Below, piece by piece: positions 7,971 through 16,220 of a stretch of 64,000 nt of DNA. How positions within the stretch are numbered: position 1 is the stretch's first letter; each line of letters begins with the position of its first letter. The DNA is taken from positions 248,001 to 312,000 of the forward strand of contig CBDCTC010000002.1 of assembly GCA_965222125.1 (NCBI GenBank). Reading direction: 5' to 3'. The DNA comes from CAZENU01 sp965222125. Lineage in GTDB: Bacteria > Chloroflexota > Dehalococcoidia > Lucifugimonadales > CAZENU01. The notes beneath the pieces are model-generated. The model ran no database searches. It worked only from the letters and a program-made list of their open reading frames with translations, and had not been told where the DNA came from. Position numbers and translations under genes: made by a program.

Positions 7971-9308
7971 TTGACGCTGTTCGAACACCGCGCGAATAGT
8001 GAGCTCAGGCACGAGGCGCCCCTGGCTTCCAGGATGCGTCCGAGGTCGTTCGACGAGTTCGTAGGACAGGAGCACGTCGTCGGCCCAGGCAGGGCGCTGC
8101 GCAGGACCATCGAGGCCGACCGGATTCCGTCGATGGTCCTCTGGGGCCCTCCGGGGTCGGGCAAGACCACGCTGGCGAGCCTGATCGCCTCGCTGACGAG
8201 CAGCCATTTCAGCCCCATCAGCGCCGTCGGCTCCGGCGTCGCAGACCTGCGGCGCGTCGTCAAGGAAGCCCGCGAGCGGCTCGGCATGCACGGCCAACGT
8301 ACGATTCTCTTCATCGACGAGATCCACCGCTTCAACAAGGCGCAGCAGGACGTCATCCTCCCTCACGTCGAGAGCGGCACCGTCGTGCTGGTGGGCGCCA
8401 CGACGGAGAACCCGTCCTTCGAGGTCATCTCTCCCCTGCTCTCCCGCGCCCGCGTCTTCACGCTGAAGGCGCTCACGGACGATCAGGTCGAGACGCTCGT
8501 CAGGCGCGCCGCCAAGAACACCGAGCGCGGGCTCGGAGCCCTTAAGTCCGCTGTCGACGACGACGCCGTGGCCGCGCTGGTGACGGTCGCGAACGGCGAC
8601 GCGCGCATCGCGCTCAACGCCCTGGAGCTCGCCACCGACGCGACCGCGCCCGACGACGACGGCGTCCGCCGCGTCACGCTGGAGACCGTCGAGGACGCGG
8701 TGCAGCAGCGCACGCAGCTCTACGACCGCGCCGGCGACCAGCACTACGACACCATTTCGGCCTACATCAAGTCGATGCGCGGCTCGGACCCCAACGCGGC
8801 GATCTACTGGCTTGCGCGAATGATCGAGGCGGGCGAGGACCCGCTGTTCATAGCGCGGCGCCTGGTCGTACTGGCCGCCGAGGACGTCGGCATGGCCGAC
8901 CCGCGGGCGCTGTCGGTGGCCGTGGCCGCGCAGCAGGCCGTCCACTTCATCGGCATGCCGGAGGGGCGCATACCGCTGGCCGAGGCGACCGTCTACCTGG
9001 CGACGGCGCCAAAGAGCAACTCCGCGTACAAGGCCATAGACGCCGCCCTCGAAGACGTGCGCCGCAGCCGCAACGATCCCGTGCCGATGCACCTGCGCAA
9101 CGCGCCGACACCGCTGATGCGGCAGATGGGCCACGGCGAGGGCTACAAGTACTCGCACGACCACGAAGGCCACTTCGCCCCGATGCGGAACCTGCCCGGC
9201 CGCCTCAGAGGCCGCCGCTACTACACGCCGACCGACCAGGGCTACGAGCCCGAGATAGCCGCCCGCCTCCGCAAATGGTGGGCCGACGGGAAAGGCGACG
9301 ACGGCTAG
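7971..9308 (+). CDS. rarA: Replication-associated recombination protein A (RarA/MgsA)
   Basis: A 445-residue AAA+ ATPase of the clamp-loader clade that acts at stalled replication forks. Walker A GPPGSGKT is at 59-66 and Walker B ILFIDEIHRF near 113. The SRARVF segment and the C-terminal MgsA domain with GYKYSHDHEGHF are diagnostic for RarA and set it apart from RuvB and DnaX. The start is a TTG at 7971, forty bases after selA, with only a weak GGGGTG ribosome site; no better start exists before the conserved N-terminus. Confidence 0.93.
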   Translation: MTLFEHRANSELRHEAPLASRMRPRSFDEFVGQEHVVGPGRALRRTIEADRIPSMVLWGPPGSGKTTLASLIASLTSSHFSPISAVGSGVADLRRVVKEARERLGMHGQRTILFIDEIHRFNKAQQDVILPHVESGTVVLVGATTENPSFEVISPLLSRARVFTLKALTDDQVETLVRRAAKNTERGLGALKSAVDDDAVAALVTVANGDARIALNALELATDATAPDDDGVRRVTLETVEDAVQQRTQLYDRAGDQHYDTISAYIKSMRGSDPNAAIYWLARMIEAGEDPLFIARRLVVLAAEDVGMADPRALSVAVAAQQAVHFIGMPEGRIPLAEATVYLATAPKSNSAYKAIDAALEDVRRSRNDPVPMHLRNAPTPLMRQMGHGEGYKYSHDHEGHFAPMRNLPGRLRGRRYYTPTDQGYEPEIAARLRKWWADGKGDDG

Positions 9309-9348
9309 AGACGCGGGCCCGCGGCGGGGACCGTGCTAGGGCCCGACG

Positions 9349-10398
9349 CTACTCGGCAAAGGCTGACTGGAAGGCCGCGAGGGTGTATTCGATGTCGTCC
9401 GGCGTGATGTCGTGGTGGGTGGCGAGCCGCCAGGTCGTTCCGGCGCGCTCTCCAACCTTCACTCCCCGCGCTTCGAGGCGCTGCGCCATCTCGGCTGACC
9501 GGCCGTTGGTAACCTCGAAGAAGAGCAGGTTGGTCTGCAGGCGCTCCGGCTCGATCTCGATACCGGGAATATCGGCGAGTCCCTCCGCGAGCCTGCGGGC
9601 GTTGGCGTTGTCCTCGGCGAGCCGCTCTACGTTCTCCAGCGCGACGATTCCAGACGCCGCGATGATGCCCGCCTGCCTCATCCCGGAGCCGAGCATCTGC
9701 CGCCAGCGCCGAGCCTCCCGTATCACGTCTTCGGTCCCGCACAGCAGCGAGCCGACCGGCGCGCCCAAGCCCTTGGACAGGCAGAAGCTGACGGTGTCGG
9801 CGTCTTTGACCAGCGCGGACACCGGCGTCTCCAGGTAGGCGGAGGAGTTGAATATGCGCGCGCCGTCGAGGTGCACGGCAAGGCCGTTGGCATGGGCCAC
9901 GTCGGCCAAGCTGGTCGTGTCATCCGGGGTGAGCACGGTGCCGCCGGCCGCGTTGTGCGTATTCTCCAGCGCGACCATCCTGGTCGGCGCGTAGTGCACG
10001 TCGTCCGGGCGTATGGCCTGCTCTACCGCAACCGGGTCGATCATCCCCCGGTCGTCGTTCGGCAGCGGGTGCAGCACGACACCGCCGAGCACCGACGGCC
10101 CGCCGCTCTCCGCGTTGTAGATGTGGGACTTGTCGCCGAGGATAATCTCGTCACCGCGCCGGCACTGGGCCAGTATCCCGATCAGGTTGCCCTGCGTGCC
10201 GCTGCTGACGAGCACCGCAGCCTCCTTGCCCAGCATCTCGGCCGCCATGGCCTCGAGCCGATTGACGGTCGGGTCCTCCCCGGCGACGTCGTCGCCCAAC
10301 TCGGCTTCCGCCATCGCCCTCCGCATCTCGGGCGTGGGAAGGCTCTTCGTGTCGCTGCGGTAGTCGATGACACGCATTTGGGTTGACTCCTCGGCCAT
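9349..10398 (-). CDS. ltaE: Low-specificity L-threonine aldolase
   Basis: A fold-type I PLP enzyme of 349 residues that splits L-threonine or allo-threonine into glycine and acetaldehyde. It begins with the typical IDYRSDT, has SSGTQGN at 65-71, HLDGAR at 176-181 and the PLP lysine in CLSKGLGAPVGS at K209. It ends 40 bases from the convergent rarA gene and lies 48 bases downstream of radA, so it is probably the last gene of the rpsA-clpC-radA run. Related beta-eliminating lyases share the fold, but the DGAR and SKGLGAPVG motifs favour aldolase. Confidence 0.9.
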   Translation of the reverse strand: MAEESTQMRVIDYRSDTKSLPTPEMRRAMAEAELGDDVAGEDPTVNRLEAMAAEMLGKEAAVLVSSGTQGNLIGILAQCRRGDEIILGDKSHIYNAESGGPSVLGGVVLHPLPNDDRGMIDPVAVEQAIRPDDVHYAPTRMVALENTHNAAGGTVLTPDDTTSLADVAHANGLAVHLDGARIFNSSAYLETPVSALVKDADTVSFCLSKGLGAPVGSLLCGTEDVIREARRWRQMLGSGMRQAGIIAASGIVALENVERLAEDNANARRLAEGLADIPGIEIEPERLQTNLLFFEVTNGRSAEMAQRLEARGVKVGERAGTTWRLATHHDITPDDIEYTLAAFQSAFAE

Positions 10399-10446
10399 TG
10401 GTTGTCAACGACACCCGCGGACGTGTGGGCGCCGGCCTCGACGATT

Positions 10447-11844
10447 CTAGCGCATGCCGGCTCGTTGCGGGTGTGCGCTGCGGGGGAATGCGGCGGCGAT
10501 CGCCTCTCGGACGGTCGTGACCACCGTGGCTTCCGGGCCGCCGCCACCGCTCTTTGGGCCGTCTCCGGCCGGCGCCAGACAGCGTCGGAAGCCGAGCCTG
10601 CTCACCTCGCCGATCCGTCTGCCGAGCTGCGGAACCCGCCTCACCTCGCCGCTGAGGCCAACCTCGCCGACGGCGGCAAGGTCGGCCGCCACGGGAGCGT
10701 TGCGTACGCTCGACACGATCGCCAGCGCGACGCCCAGGTCGGCGGCGGGCTCGTCGATCCTCAGCCCGCCGGTCACGTTGACGATGACGTCCTCGTTGGC
10801 CAGCGACACGCCGGCGCGGCGCGTCAGCACCGCACAGACCAGCAGCAGCCGGTTGAAGTCGATGCCCGACGCGACCCGGCGCGGCGCCGGAAGCAGCGAC
10901 GGGCTCGTCAGCGCCTGCACCTCCACCAGCAACGGCCGCGTGCCCTCCAGCGTCGGAACCATGACGGAGCCTACCGCGCCGTCGGCGCGCTCCGACAGAA
11001 AGGTGCGGGACGGGTCGGCAACGTCGGCCAGCCCGGTCTCCGACATCTCCAGCACGCCGACCTCGTTGGTCGACCCGAACCGGTTCTTCACCGCCCGCAG
11101 CAGCCGCCACGAGCTGATCGGGTCGCCCTCCATGTACAGGACCACGTCAACCATGTGCTCCAGCACCCGGGGGCCTGCGATGTCGCCGCCCTTGGTGACG
11201 TGACCCGTGAGCACCATGGGCACGTCGTTGGCCTTGGCCCAGCCCATCAGCGCTCGGGCGCATTCCCGTATCTGGCCGACGCTGCCCGCGGCGGAGGAGA
11301 GCGAGTCGTCGTGGACCGTCTGTATCGAGTCGACGACGCACAGCGACGGCCGGCCCCGGTCCAGCTCCGCGGTCACGGCGTCCAGTGAGGTCGCGTGCAA
11401 CAGCATCAGTCCATCGCCGGCTATCCCCAGACGCTCGGCCCTCAGCTTGACCTGCGCGGCCGACTCCTCGCCGCTGACGTAGAGAACTCGGCCGGCCCGG
11501 GCCGCGTCGGCCGCGACGCGCAGCATGAGCGTGGACTTGCCAATTCCCGGATCGCCGGCTATCAGGCAGAGCGAGCCAGGGACGATGCCGCCGCCGAGGA
11601 CGCGGTTGACTTCGGCAGAGGACGTCAGCAGACGCGGCAGCTCGTCCGACGACAGAGCCGAGAGCTCACGCGCGGGAGCCGTTTCCAGGGCGGCGCGGCG
11701 TCCTCCGGACGGACGGGCGGCGTCGAGCCGGTGCTCGACCAGGGAGTTCCACTCGCCGCAGGACGGGCAGCGGCCCTCCCACTTCGGGCTATCGTTGCCG
11801 CAGGACTCGCACAGAAACGTCGTCTTGGGCCGCGACTTGGCCAT
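10447..11844 (-). CDS. radA: DNA repair protein RadA
   Basis: RadA is a RecA-like ATPase that drives branch migration during recombination. The 465-residue protein has the N-terminal zinc finger C12-x2-C15-x10-C26-x2-C29, Walker A GDPGIGKS at 97-104, the RadA-specific KNRFGST motif near residue 250, and a C-terminal Lon-protease-like domain with a VNVTGGLRIDEPAADL segment. The length is normal. It follows clpC by 81 bases on the same strand, an order often found in Gram-positive-type genomes. Confidence 0.95.
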   Translation of the reverse strand: MAKSRPKTTFLCESCGNDSPKWEGRCPSCGEWNSLVEHRLDAARPSGGRRAALETAPARELSALSSDELPRLLTSSAEVNRVLGGGIVPGSLCLIAGDPGIGKSTLMLRVAADAARAGRVLYVSGEESAAQVKLRAERLGIAGDGLMLLHATSLDAVTAELDRGRPSLCVVDSIQTVHDDSLSSAAGSVGQIRECARALMGWAKANDVPMVLTGHVTKGGDIAGPRVLEHMVDVVLYMEGDPISSWRLLRAVKNRFGSTNEVGVLEMSETGLADVADPSRTFLSERADGAVGSVMVPTLEGTRPLLVEVQALTSPSLLPAPRRVASGIDFNRLLLVCAVLTRRAGVSLANEDVIVNVTGGLRIDEPAADLGVALAIVSSVRNAPVAADLAAVGEVGLSGEVRRVPQLGRRIGEVSRLGFRRCLAPAGDGPKSGGGGPEATVVTTVREAIAAAFPRSAHPQRAGMR

Positions 11845-11925
11845 GGAGGAGCTTTCCGACGGGGAGGACTAGACGTCCGGGACAGGCGGGGAAAGGCTCC
11901 CCGCGCCGCCATGCTCGTCTCCGGG

Positions 11926-14403
11926 CTAGGCGGAGCCGACCGGTATCGGCGACTCCGTCTCGACCTTGATCTCTCCGTCTTCGCCGACGTCGATCTTCGC
12001 AGTGTCGCCGGGGCCGAACATGCCCTGCAGGAGAGCGTCGGACAGCTTGTCCTCTACGTGGTCCTGGATGACCCGCCGGAGCGGCCTGGCGCCGAACAGC
12101 GGGTCGTAGCCGCGCTCGGCGAGCCACTCCTTAGCCGTGTCGGTGACCTCCAAGCTGATGCCCTTCTCGATCAACCCGAAGGCCACGTCCTTGAGCATCA
12201 GATCTACAATCCGGCCCATGTGCTCCTCGCTCAGCGCATGGAACACGACGGTTCCATCGACGCGGTTCAGGAATTCCGGCCGGAAGAAGCGCTTGATCTC
12301 ATCAAGCACGTTGTTCTTCATCCGCTCGTAGCTGGTCTTCTTCTTTTCGGCGCTGTCCCCCCGGTGCGAGAAGCCCAGCGTCCTGTCCTGCCTGATCAGG
12401 TCCGAGCCGATATTGCTCGTCATCACGATGAGCGCGTTTCGGAAGTCGACCTTGCGGCCCTTGGCGTCGGTCAGGTGGCCGTCGTCGAAGATCTGCAGGA
12501 GCAGATTGAACACTTCAGGGTGGGCCTTTTCGATCTCGTCCAGGAGGATCAGGCAGTACGACTTGCGGCGCACCGCCTCGGTGAGCTGTCCGCCCTCGTC
12601 GTACCCGACGTAACCCGGAGGGGCGCCCACCAGCCTCGAGACCGAGTGGCGCTCCATGAACTCGGACATGTCGATCCGGATGACCGCGTCCTCGCTGCCG
12701 AACATGAACTCTGCGAGCTTCCTCGGCAGGTAGGTCTTACCCACCCCGGTCGGCCCGGAGAAGATGAAGACGCCTACGGGGCGCTTCGGGTCCTTCAGCC
12801 CGGAGCGGGCCCTGCGCACGGCCTTGGAGACCAGCGTTATCGGCTCCTCCTGGCCCACGACACTCTGGTGGAGCACCTGCTCCATGTTGACGAGACGCTC
12901 CGTCTCGTCGGCCGACAGCCGCGTGACCGGGATTCCGGTCCACATGCTGACGACCTCCTCAATGTTGTCTCGCGTGACGACTGGCTTATCCCGCGCGCGC
13001 TCCTCCTGCCACTCCTTCTGCAGGTCGGCCAGCTTCTCGGAAAGCTTTGTCTCCCGGTCTCGAAGCTCCCCGGCGTACTCGTACTGCCGGGCGGAGATCG
13101 CCTCGTCCTTCTCCGCCTTGGTCTTCTCCAGCATCTTGGAGACTTCGTTAACGGAGAGAGGGGCGGTGCTGAAGTTGATGCGCACGCGGGACGCGGCCTC
13201 ATCAATCAGGTCAATGGCCTTGTCCGGCATGAAGCGGTCGGGGATGAAGCGCGCGGCCAGATGCGATGCCGCCTCCAAGGACTCGTCCGCGATCTCCACC
13301 TCATGGTGGTCCTCGTAGCGGCTCTTGATACCGTGGAGTATTTCCACCGTCTCCTCGACAGACGGCTCGTCGACGGTCACCGGCTGGAACCTGCGCTCCA
13401 GCGCGGGGTCGCGCTCGATGTACTTGCGGTAGTCGTCCAGGGTTGTCGCGCCGATGGTCTGCATCTCGCCCCTGGCCAGCGACGGCTTCAGGATGTTGGC
13501 AGCGTCCACAGCCCCTTCTGCCGCGCCCGCGCCGACCAAGGTGTGTATCTCGTCGATGAAGAGGACGCAGTTCTTCGACTCGCGTATCTCTTCGACGACC
13601 TTCTTCAGGCGCTCTTCGAACTCGCCCCGGTACTTCGTACCAGCGACGAGGGCGCCCATGTCCAGGGTAACCAGCCGCTTGCCGTGCAGGGTCGTCGGCA
13701 CATCGTCAACTGATATGCGCTGCGCCAATGCTTCCACTATCGCGGTCTTGCCGACGCCCGGCTCACCCACCAGAACGGGGTTGTTCTTGGTGCGCCGGCT
13801 GAGTATCTGCGTGACGCGCTGGATCTCCTTCTCGCGGCCGACCGTGGGGTCCAGCTTGCCGGCCCTGGCAGCCTCGGTCAGGTCGATCCCGAGCTGGTCG
13901 AGTGTCGGCGTGCGGGTCCCGGTCCGGGCTCCGCCGCCGGCCTGCGACTGCTGCACGGTCTGGGTCATGAGACGGCCAGCCTCGGCCCTTACCTTGTCCA
14001 GGTTCACGCCGAGATTTTCGAGGACGCCGGCCGCAACGCCGTCGCCCTCACGCATGAGGCCGATCAGCAGGTGCTCGGTGCCGATGTAGTTGTGGTTGGA
14101 CCGGCGCGCTTCGTCGACGGCCAGCTCGATGACCTTCTTGGCCCGGGGCGTAAGACCGATGCCCTCCTTGGAGATGGGGGCGTCGTTCCGGCCAATGATG
14201 AACTCGACGGCTGAACGGACTTTGTTCAGCTCTACACCGAGGTTGCCCAGCACCTTGGCGGCTACGCCGTCCGTCTCGCGGACGATGCCCAGCAGGATAT
14301 GCTCGGTCCCGATGTAGTTGTGGTTGAATCGCTGGGCCTCTTCCTGCGCCAGCGATAGGACCCGCCGGGCCCTCTCCGAGAACTTTTCGAACCTGCTGGT
14401 CAT
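11926..14403 (-). CDS. clpC: ATP-dependent Clp protease ATPase subunit ClpC
   Basis: An 825-residue class I Hsp100 unfoldase that feeds substrates to ClpP. In order: two N-terminal Clp-N repeats (both with NYIGTEHILLG-like text), the first AAA module with GEPGVGKT at 213-220, a UVR-containing middle domain (AISARQYEYAGELRDRE), and the second AAA module with GPTGVGKT at 550-557. After the second P-loop the sequence reads YLPRKLAEFMFG, where most ClpC proteins have E-L-x-x-x-L; this is a local oddity. The ATG at 14403 has GAGGTG upstream; the TTG one codon earlier is less likely. No mcsA, mcsB or ctsR gene is adjacent. Confidence 0.95.
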   Translation of the reverse strand: MTSRFEKFSERARRVLSLAQEEAQRFNHNYIGTEHILLGIVRETDGVAAKVLGNLGVELNKVRSAVEFIIGRNDAPISKEGIGLTPRAKKVIELAVDEARRSNHNYIGTEHLLIGLMREGDGVAAGVLENLGVNLDKVRAEAGRLMTQTVQQSQAGGGARTGTRTPTLDQLGIDLTEAARAGKLDPTVGREKEIQRVTQILSRRTKNNPVLVGEPGVGKTAIVEALAQRISVDDVPTTLHGKRLVTLDMGALVAGTKYRGEFEERLKKVVEEIRESKNCVLFIDEIHTLVGAGAAEGAVDAANILKPSLARGEMQTIGATTLDDYRKYIERDPALERRFQPVTVDEPSVEETVEILHGIKSRYEDHHEVEIADESLEAASHLAARFIPDRFMPDKAIDLIDEAASRVRINFSTAPLSVNEVSKMLEKTKAEKDEAISARQYEYAGELRDRETKLSEKLADLQKEWQEERARDKPVVTRDNIEEVVSMWTGIPVTRLSADETERLVNMEQVLHQSVVGQEEPITLVSKAVRRARSGLKDPKRPVGVFIFSGPTGVGKTYLPRKLAEFMFGSEDAVIRIDMSEFMERHSVSRLVGAPPGYVGYDEGGQLTEAVRRKSYCLILLDEIEKAHPEVFNLLLQIFDDGHLTDAKGRKVDFRNALIVMTSNIGSDLIRQDRTLGFSHRGDSAEKKKTSYERMKNNVLDEIKRFFRPEFLNRVDGTVVFHALSEEHMGRIVDLMLKDVAFGLIEKGISLEVTDTAKEWLAERGYDPLFGARPLRRVIQDHVEDKLSDALLQGMFGPGDTAKIDVGEDGEIKVETESPIPVGSA

Positions 14404-14430
14404 CAAGTCACCTCGGCGATGGAGTACAAA

Positions 14431-15576
14431 CTACGATGGAGGGGCCTGGAACTCCTGGTCCCCAGCCTGCTTGAGGCTCAGTCCCATGCGGCGTCTTTCC
14501 GGCTCGATCCGCAGTATGCGAATCGTGACGCGGTCGCCTTCCCTTACGACGTCCCGAGGATGGTTGATGATCCTGGGCGTCAACTCGGATATATGGATCA
14601 GCCCCTCGACCGATCCCTCGACCCGCGCAAACGCGCCGAAGTCGGTCACCTTGGTCACCGTGGCTTCGACAAGGTCGCCCACCTGGTAGCGCTCGTTGAT
14701 CGTCTCCCAGGGCTCCTGCTGCAGCCGCTTGAGGCTGAGGCCTATCTTCCTGTTCTCGTGGTCCACCCTCAGAACGTAGACGTCGATCTCCTGACCGACC
14801 GTCAACACCTCTTCGGGGGAGTTGATCGTGTTCCACGATAGCTCGGATATGTGGATCAGGCCGTCAGCGCCGCCGAGGTCCACGAAAGCGCCGAAGCTGC
14901 TCAGGCCGGTCACCGTGCCGCGCCTGACCTCGCCCACGCTGAGCGCTTCTATGAGGTGCGCCTTCTTCTTCTCCCGGTCTTCCTGTATGGCCTGGCGCTC
15001 CGACAGTATGGCCCGGTTGCGGCCGCGGTTGACCTCCAGCACCTTTAGCTGGAGATCTTTCCCGACGTCCGAATGGGTCTCAAGATTGTCGTTCTGGGGG
15101 GATTCCTCGCCTTCGCCTTCGGCCCGGTCCTGGACCGCGATCGCCTCGCGTACGCTATCCCTGGAGACGCTGACGAGCTGGGACATGGGCACGAAGCCCT
15201 GGACTCCCTGGGTTTCGACTATAGCGCCGCCACGGTTGAAGCCGAGTATCTTGCCGTCTACGCGCTCGTCCGATTCGAGCGCCCGTTCAAGCACGCGCCA
15301 GCCCTTTTCGCCGGCGGCCCTGTCAATGGAGAGGATGACCGCCCCTTCGGCCGTCTCTCCACGGACGACCGTCGCGACAATCTCGTCCCCCACATTCAGA
15401 CTCTTGACGCCCTCGGCGCCCAAACTGCGCATCTCGCCGGGGGGGACGATTCCCTCGGCCTTGTGTCCTATGTTCAGCAGAACGCCGTCGGGGTCGGACC
15501 TCATTACGACGCCTTCGACAACGTCTCCTCGGCGTAGGGGCTTCATCGACTCGACAGAGTCGAGCAGCTGCCCCAT
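14431..15576 (-). CDS. rpsA: 30S ribosomal protein S1 (four S1 domains)
   Basis: A 381-residue RNA-binding protein with four S1/OB-fold repeats at roughly residues 15-85, 100-180, 205-275 and 290-360. The best are GLSSFGAFVDLGGADGLIHISELS and KVTDFGAFARVEGSVEGLIHISELT; shorter S1 proteins with four repeats are normal outside Proteobacteria. It helps the ribosome bind mRNA. The leader of about 70 bases follows a strong promoter at 15654-15683. The clpC gene begins 27 bases after its stop, so rpsA heads a minus-strand run. Confidence 0.9.
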   Translation of the reverse strand: MGQLLDSVESMKPLRRGDVVEGVVMRSDPDGVLLNIGHKAEGIVPPGEMRSLGAEGVKSLNVGDEIVATVVRGETAEGAVILSIDRAAGEKGWRVLERALESDERVDGKILGFNRGGAIVETQGVQGFVPMSQLVSVSRDSVREAIAVQDRAEGEGEESPQNDNLETHSDVGKDLQLKVLEVNRGRNRAILSERQAIQEDREKKKAHLIEALSVGEVRRGTVTGLSSFGAFVDLGGADGLIHISELSWNTINSPEEVLTVGQEIDVYVLRVDHENRKIGLSLKRLQQEPWETINERYQVGDLVEATVTKVTDFGAFARVEGSVEGLIHISELTPRIINHPRDVVREGDRVTIRILRIEPERRRMGLSLKQAGDQEFQAPPS

Positions 15577-15653
15577 GTCTTCGGACCCCGGTGGCTCCTG
15601 TGTTGACGTATCCAGAATAGGTACCGCCTTATACGATCTTGAACACGTCCTAG

Positions 15654-15683
15654 ATTATAGGCGCGTCCATCGTAGGGTGTAAA
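15654..15683 (-). promoter_or_regulatory. Promoter of rpsA
   Basis: On the minus strand, TTTACA (15678-15683), an 18-base spacer and a perfect TATAAT (15654-15659) form a strong sigma-70 promoter upstream of rpsA and probably of the clpC-radA-ltaE run. Confidence 0.7.
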
Positions 15684-15761
15684 GGCTGCCGGCGGTGCTG
15701 GTTCCTCGTCCCTTCGGCCCTTGGACGAGCCTCCCGTGGGGGTGGCCCGAGAGCCGACGCG

Positions 15762-15792
15762 AATCGGTGTCCACACACTACCGACACCGATT
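15762..15792. other. 10-bp hairpin in the gap between 5S rRNA and rpsA
   Basis: AATCGGTGTC and GACACCGATT form a perfect 10-bp stem with an 11-base loop. A short T-run follows only on the plus strand, where no gene precedes it. It lies between the 5S gene and the rpsA promoter, so it may help stop 5S transcription. The rest of 15684-15975 shows no gene. Confidence 0.4.
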
Positions 15793-15975
15793 TTCATTGT
15801 AGCACACGCCTATGGGTTCTCAGGAGGACTCGAAGCCCATGCTTTTCGAAAGACGTAGGTATCGGTCCCTGTTGCGGTCCGGCCCGCCTTCGCCGCCCCG
15901 CGTAGACGCCGAGACTCGCGTTCCGGTACTCGACGAAGTGCCGCCGGAATGGGGGAACCGCCCGTACGAGAAAAG

Positions 15976-16097
15976 TCCCCAGGCGGTGACCTATTTTCCC
16001 ACACCCTTGCAAGTGCAGTATCGTCGGCGCTGAGGCGTTTCACTTCCGTGTTCGGGATGGGAACGGGTGGGGCCACCTCGCTAGAACCACCAAGGGA
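15976..16097 (-). rRNA. rrf: 5S ribosomal RNA
   Basis: The minus strand carries the conserved 5S core CCGUUCCCAUCCCGAACACG-like region and GAAGUGAAACGCCUCAGCGCCGAUGAUACU-like text. The ends CCCUUGGUGG and CCGCCUGGGG pair as the terminal helix with one mismatch and two wobbles, giving about 122 bases. No 16S or 23S gene is next to it; protein genes flank both sides. Unlinked rRNA genes are known in Chloroflexota. A promoter at 16109-16138 places the start within a few bases of the predicted 5' end. Confidence 0.92.
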
Positions 16098-16108
16098 CAG
16101 TGACTGTG

Positions 16109-16138
16109 AGTATAGCCACGCCGTCCTATCCCGGTCAA
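16109..16138 (-). promoter_or_regulatory. Promoter of the isolated 5S rRNA gene
   Basis: On the minus strand, TTGACC (16133-16138), an 18-base spacer and TATACT (16109-16114) end 11 bases before the predicted 5S start. This supports independent transcription of the 5S gene. Confidence 0.65.
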
Positions 16139-16146
16139 GGGCAACC

Positions 16147-16185
16147 GCGGGCGCGGGCAGCCGAAAACCGGCTGCCCGCGCCCGC
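16147..16185 (-). terminator. 17-bp hairpin after the ABC transporter operon
   Basis: GCGGGCGCGGGCAGCCG pairs perfectly with its complement across an AAAAC loop, about 35 bases after the stop of the substrate-binding protein gene. There is no U-run on the minus strand, so it is a hairpin-type terminator without a tail or a transcript-stabilising stem. It also isolates the 5S promoter that follows. Confidence 0.6.
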
Positions 16186-16220
16186 CCGACGGCTTCGTTC
16201 GACCAGCTGCGGGCCTTCTC

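Noticed and set aside
11395..13713. Very long open frame on the plus strand opposite clpC and radA
   Set aside because: It is antisense to two well-conserved genes and reads as Arg/Leu/Asp-rich noise, a usual effect of high GC.
15577..15975. Riboswitch in the rpsA leader
   Set aside because: Only simple stems were seen; most of the region lies upstream of the promoter and is not transcribed with rpsA.
15976..16097. Protein genes over the 5S gene
   Set aside because: Open frames there are short and the minus strand has the complete conserved 5S sequence and closing helix.
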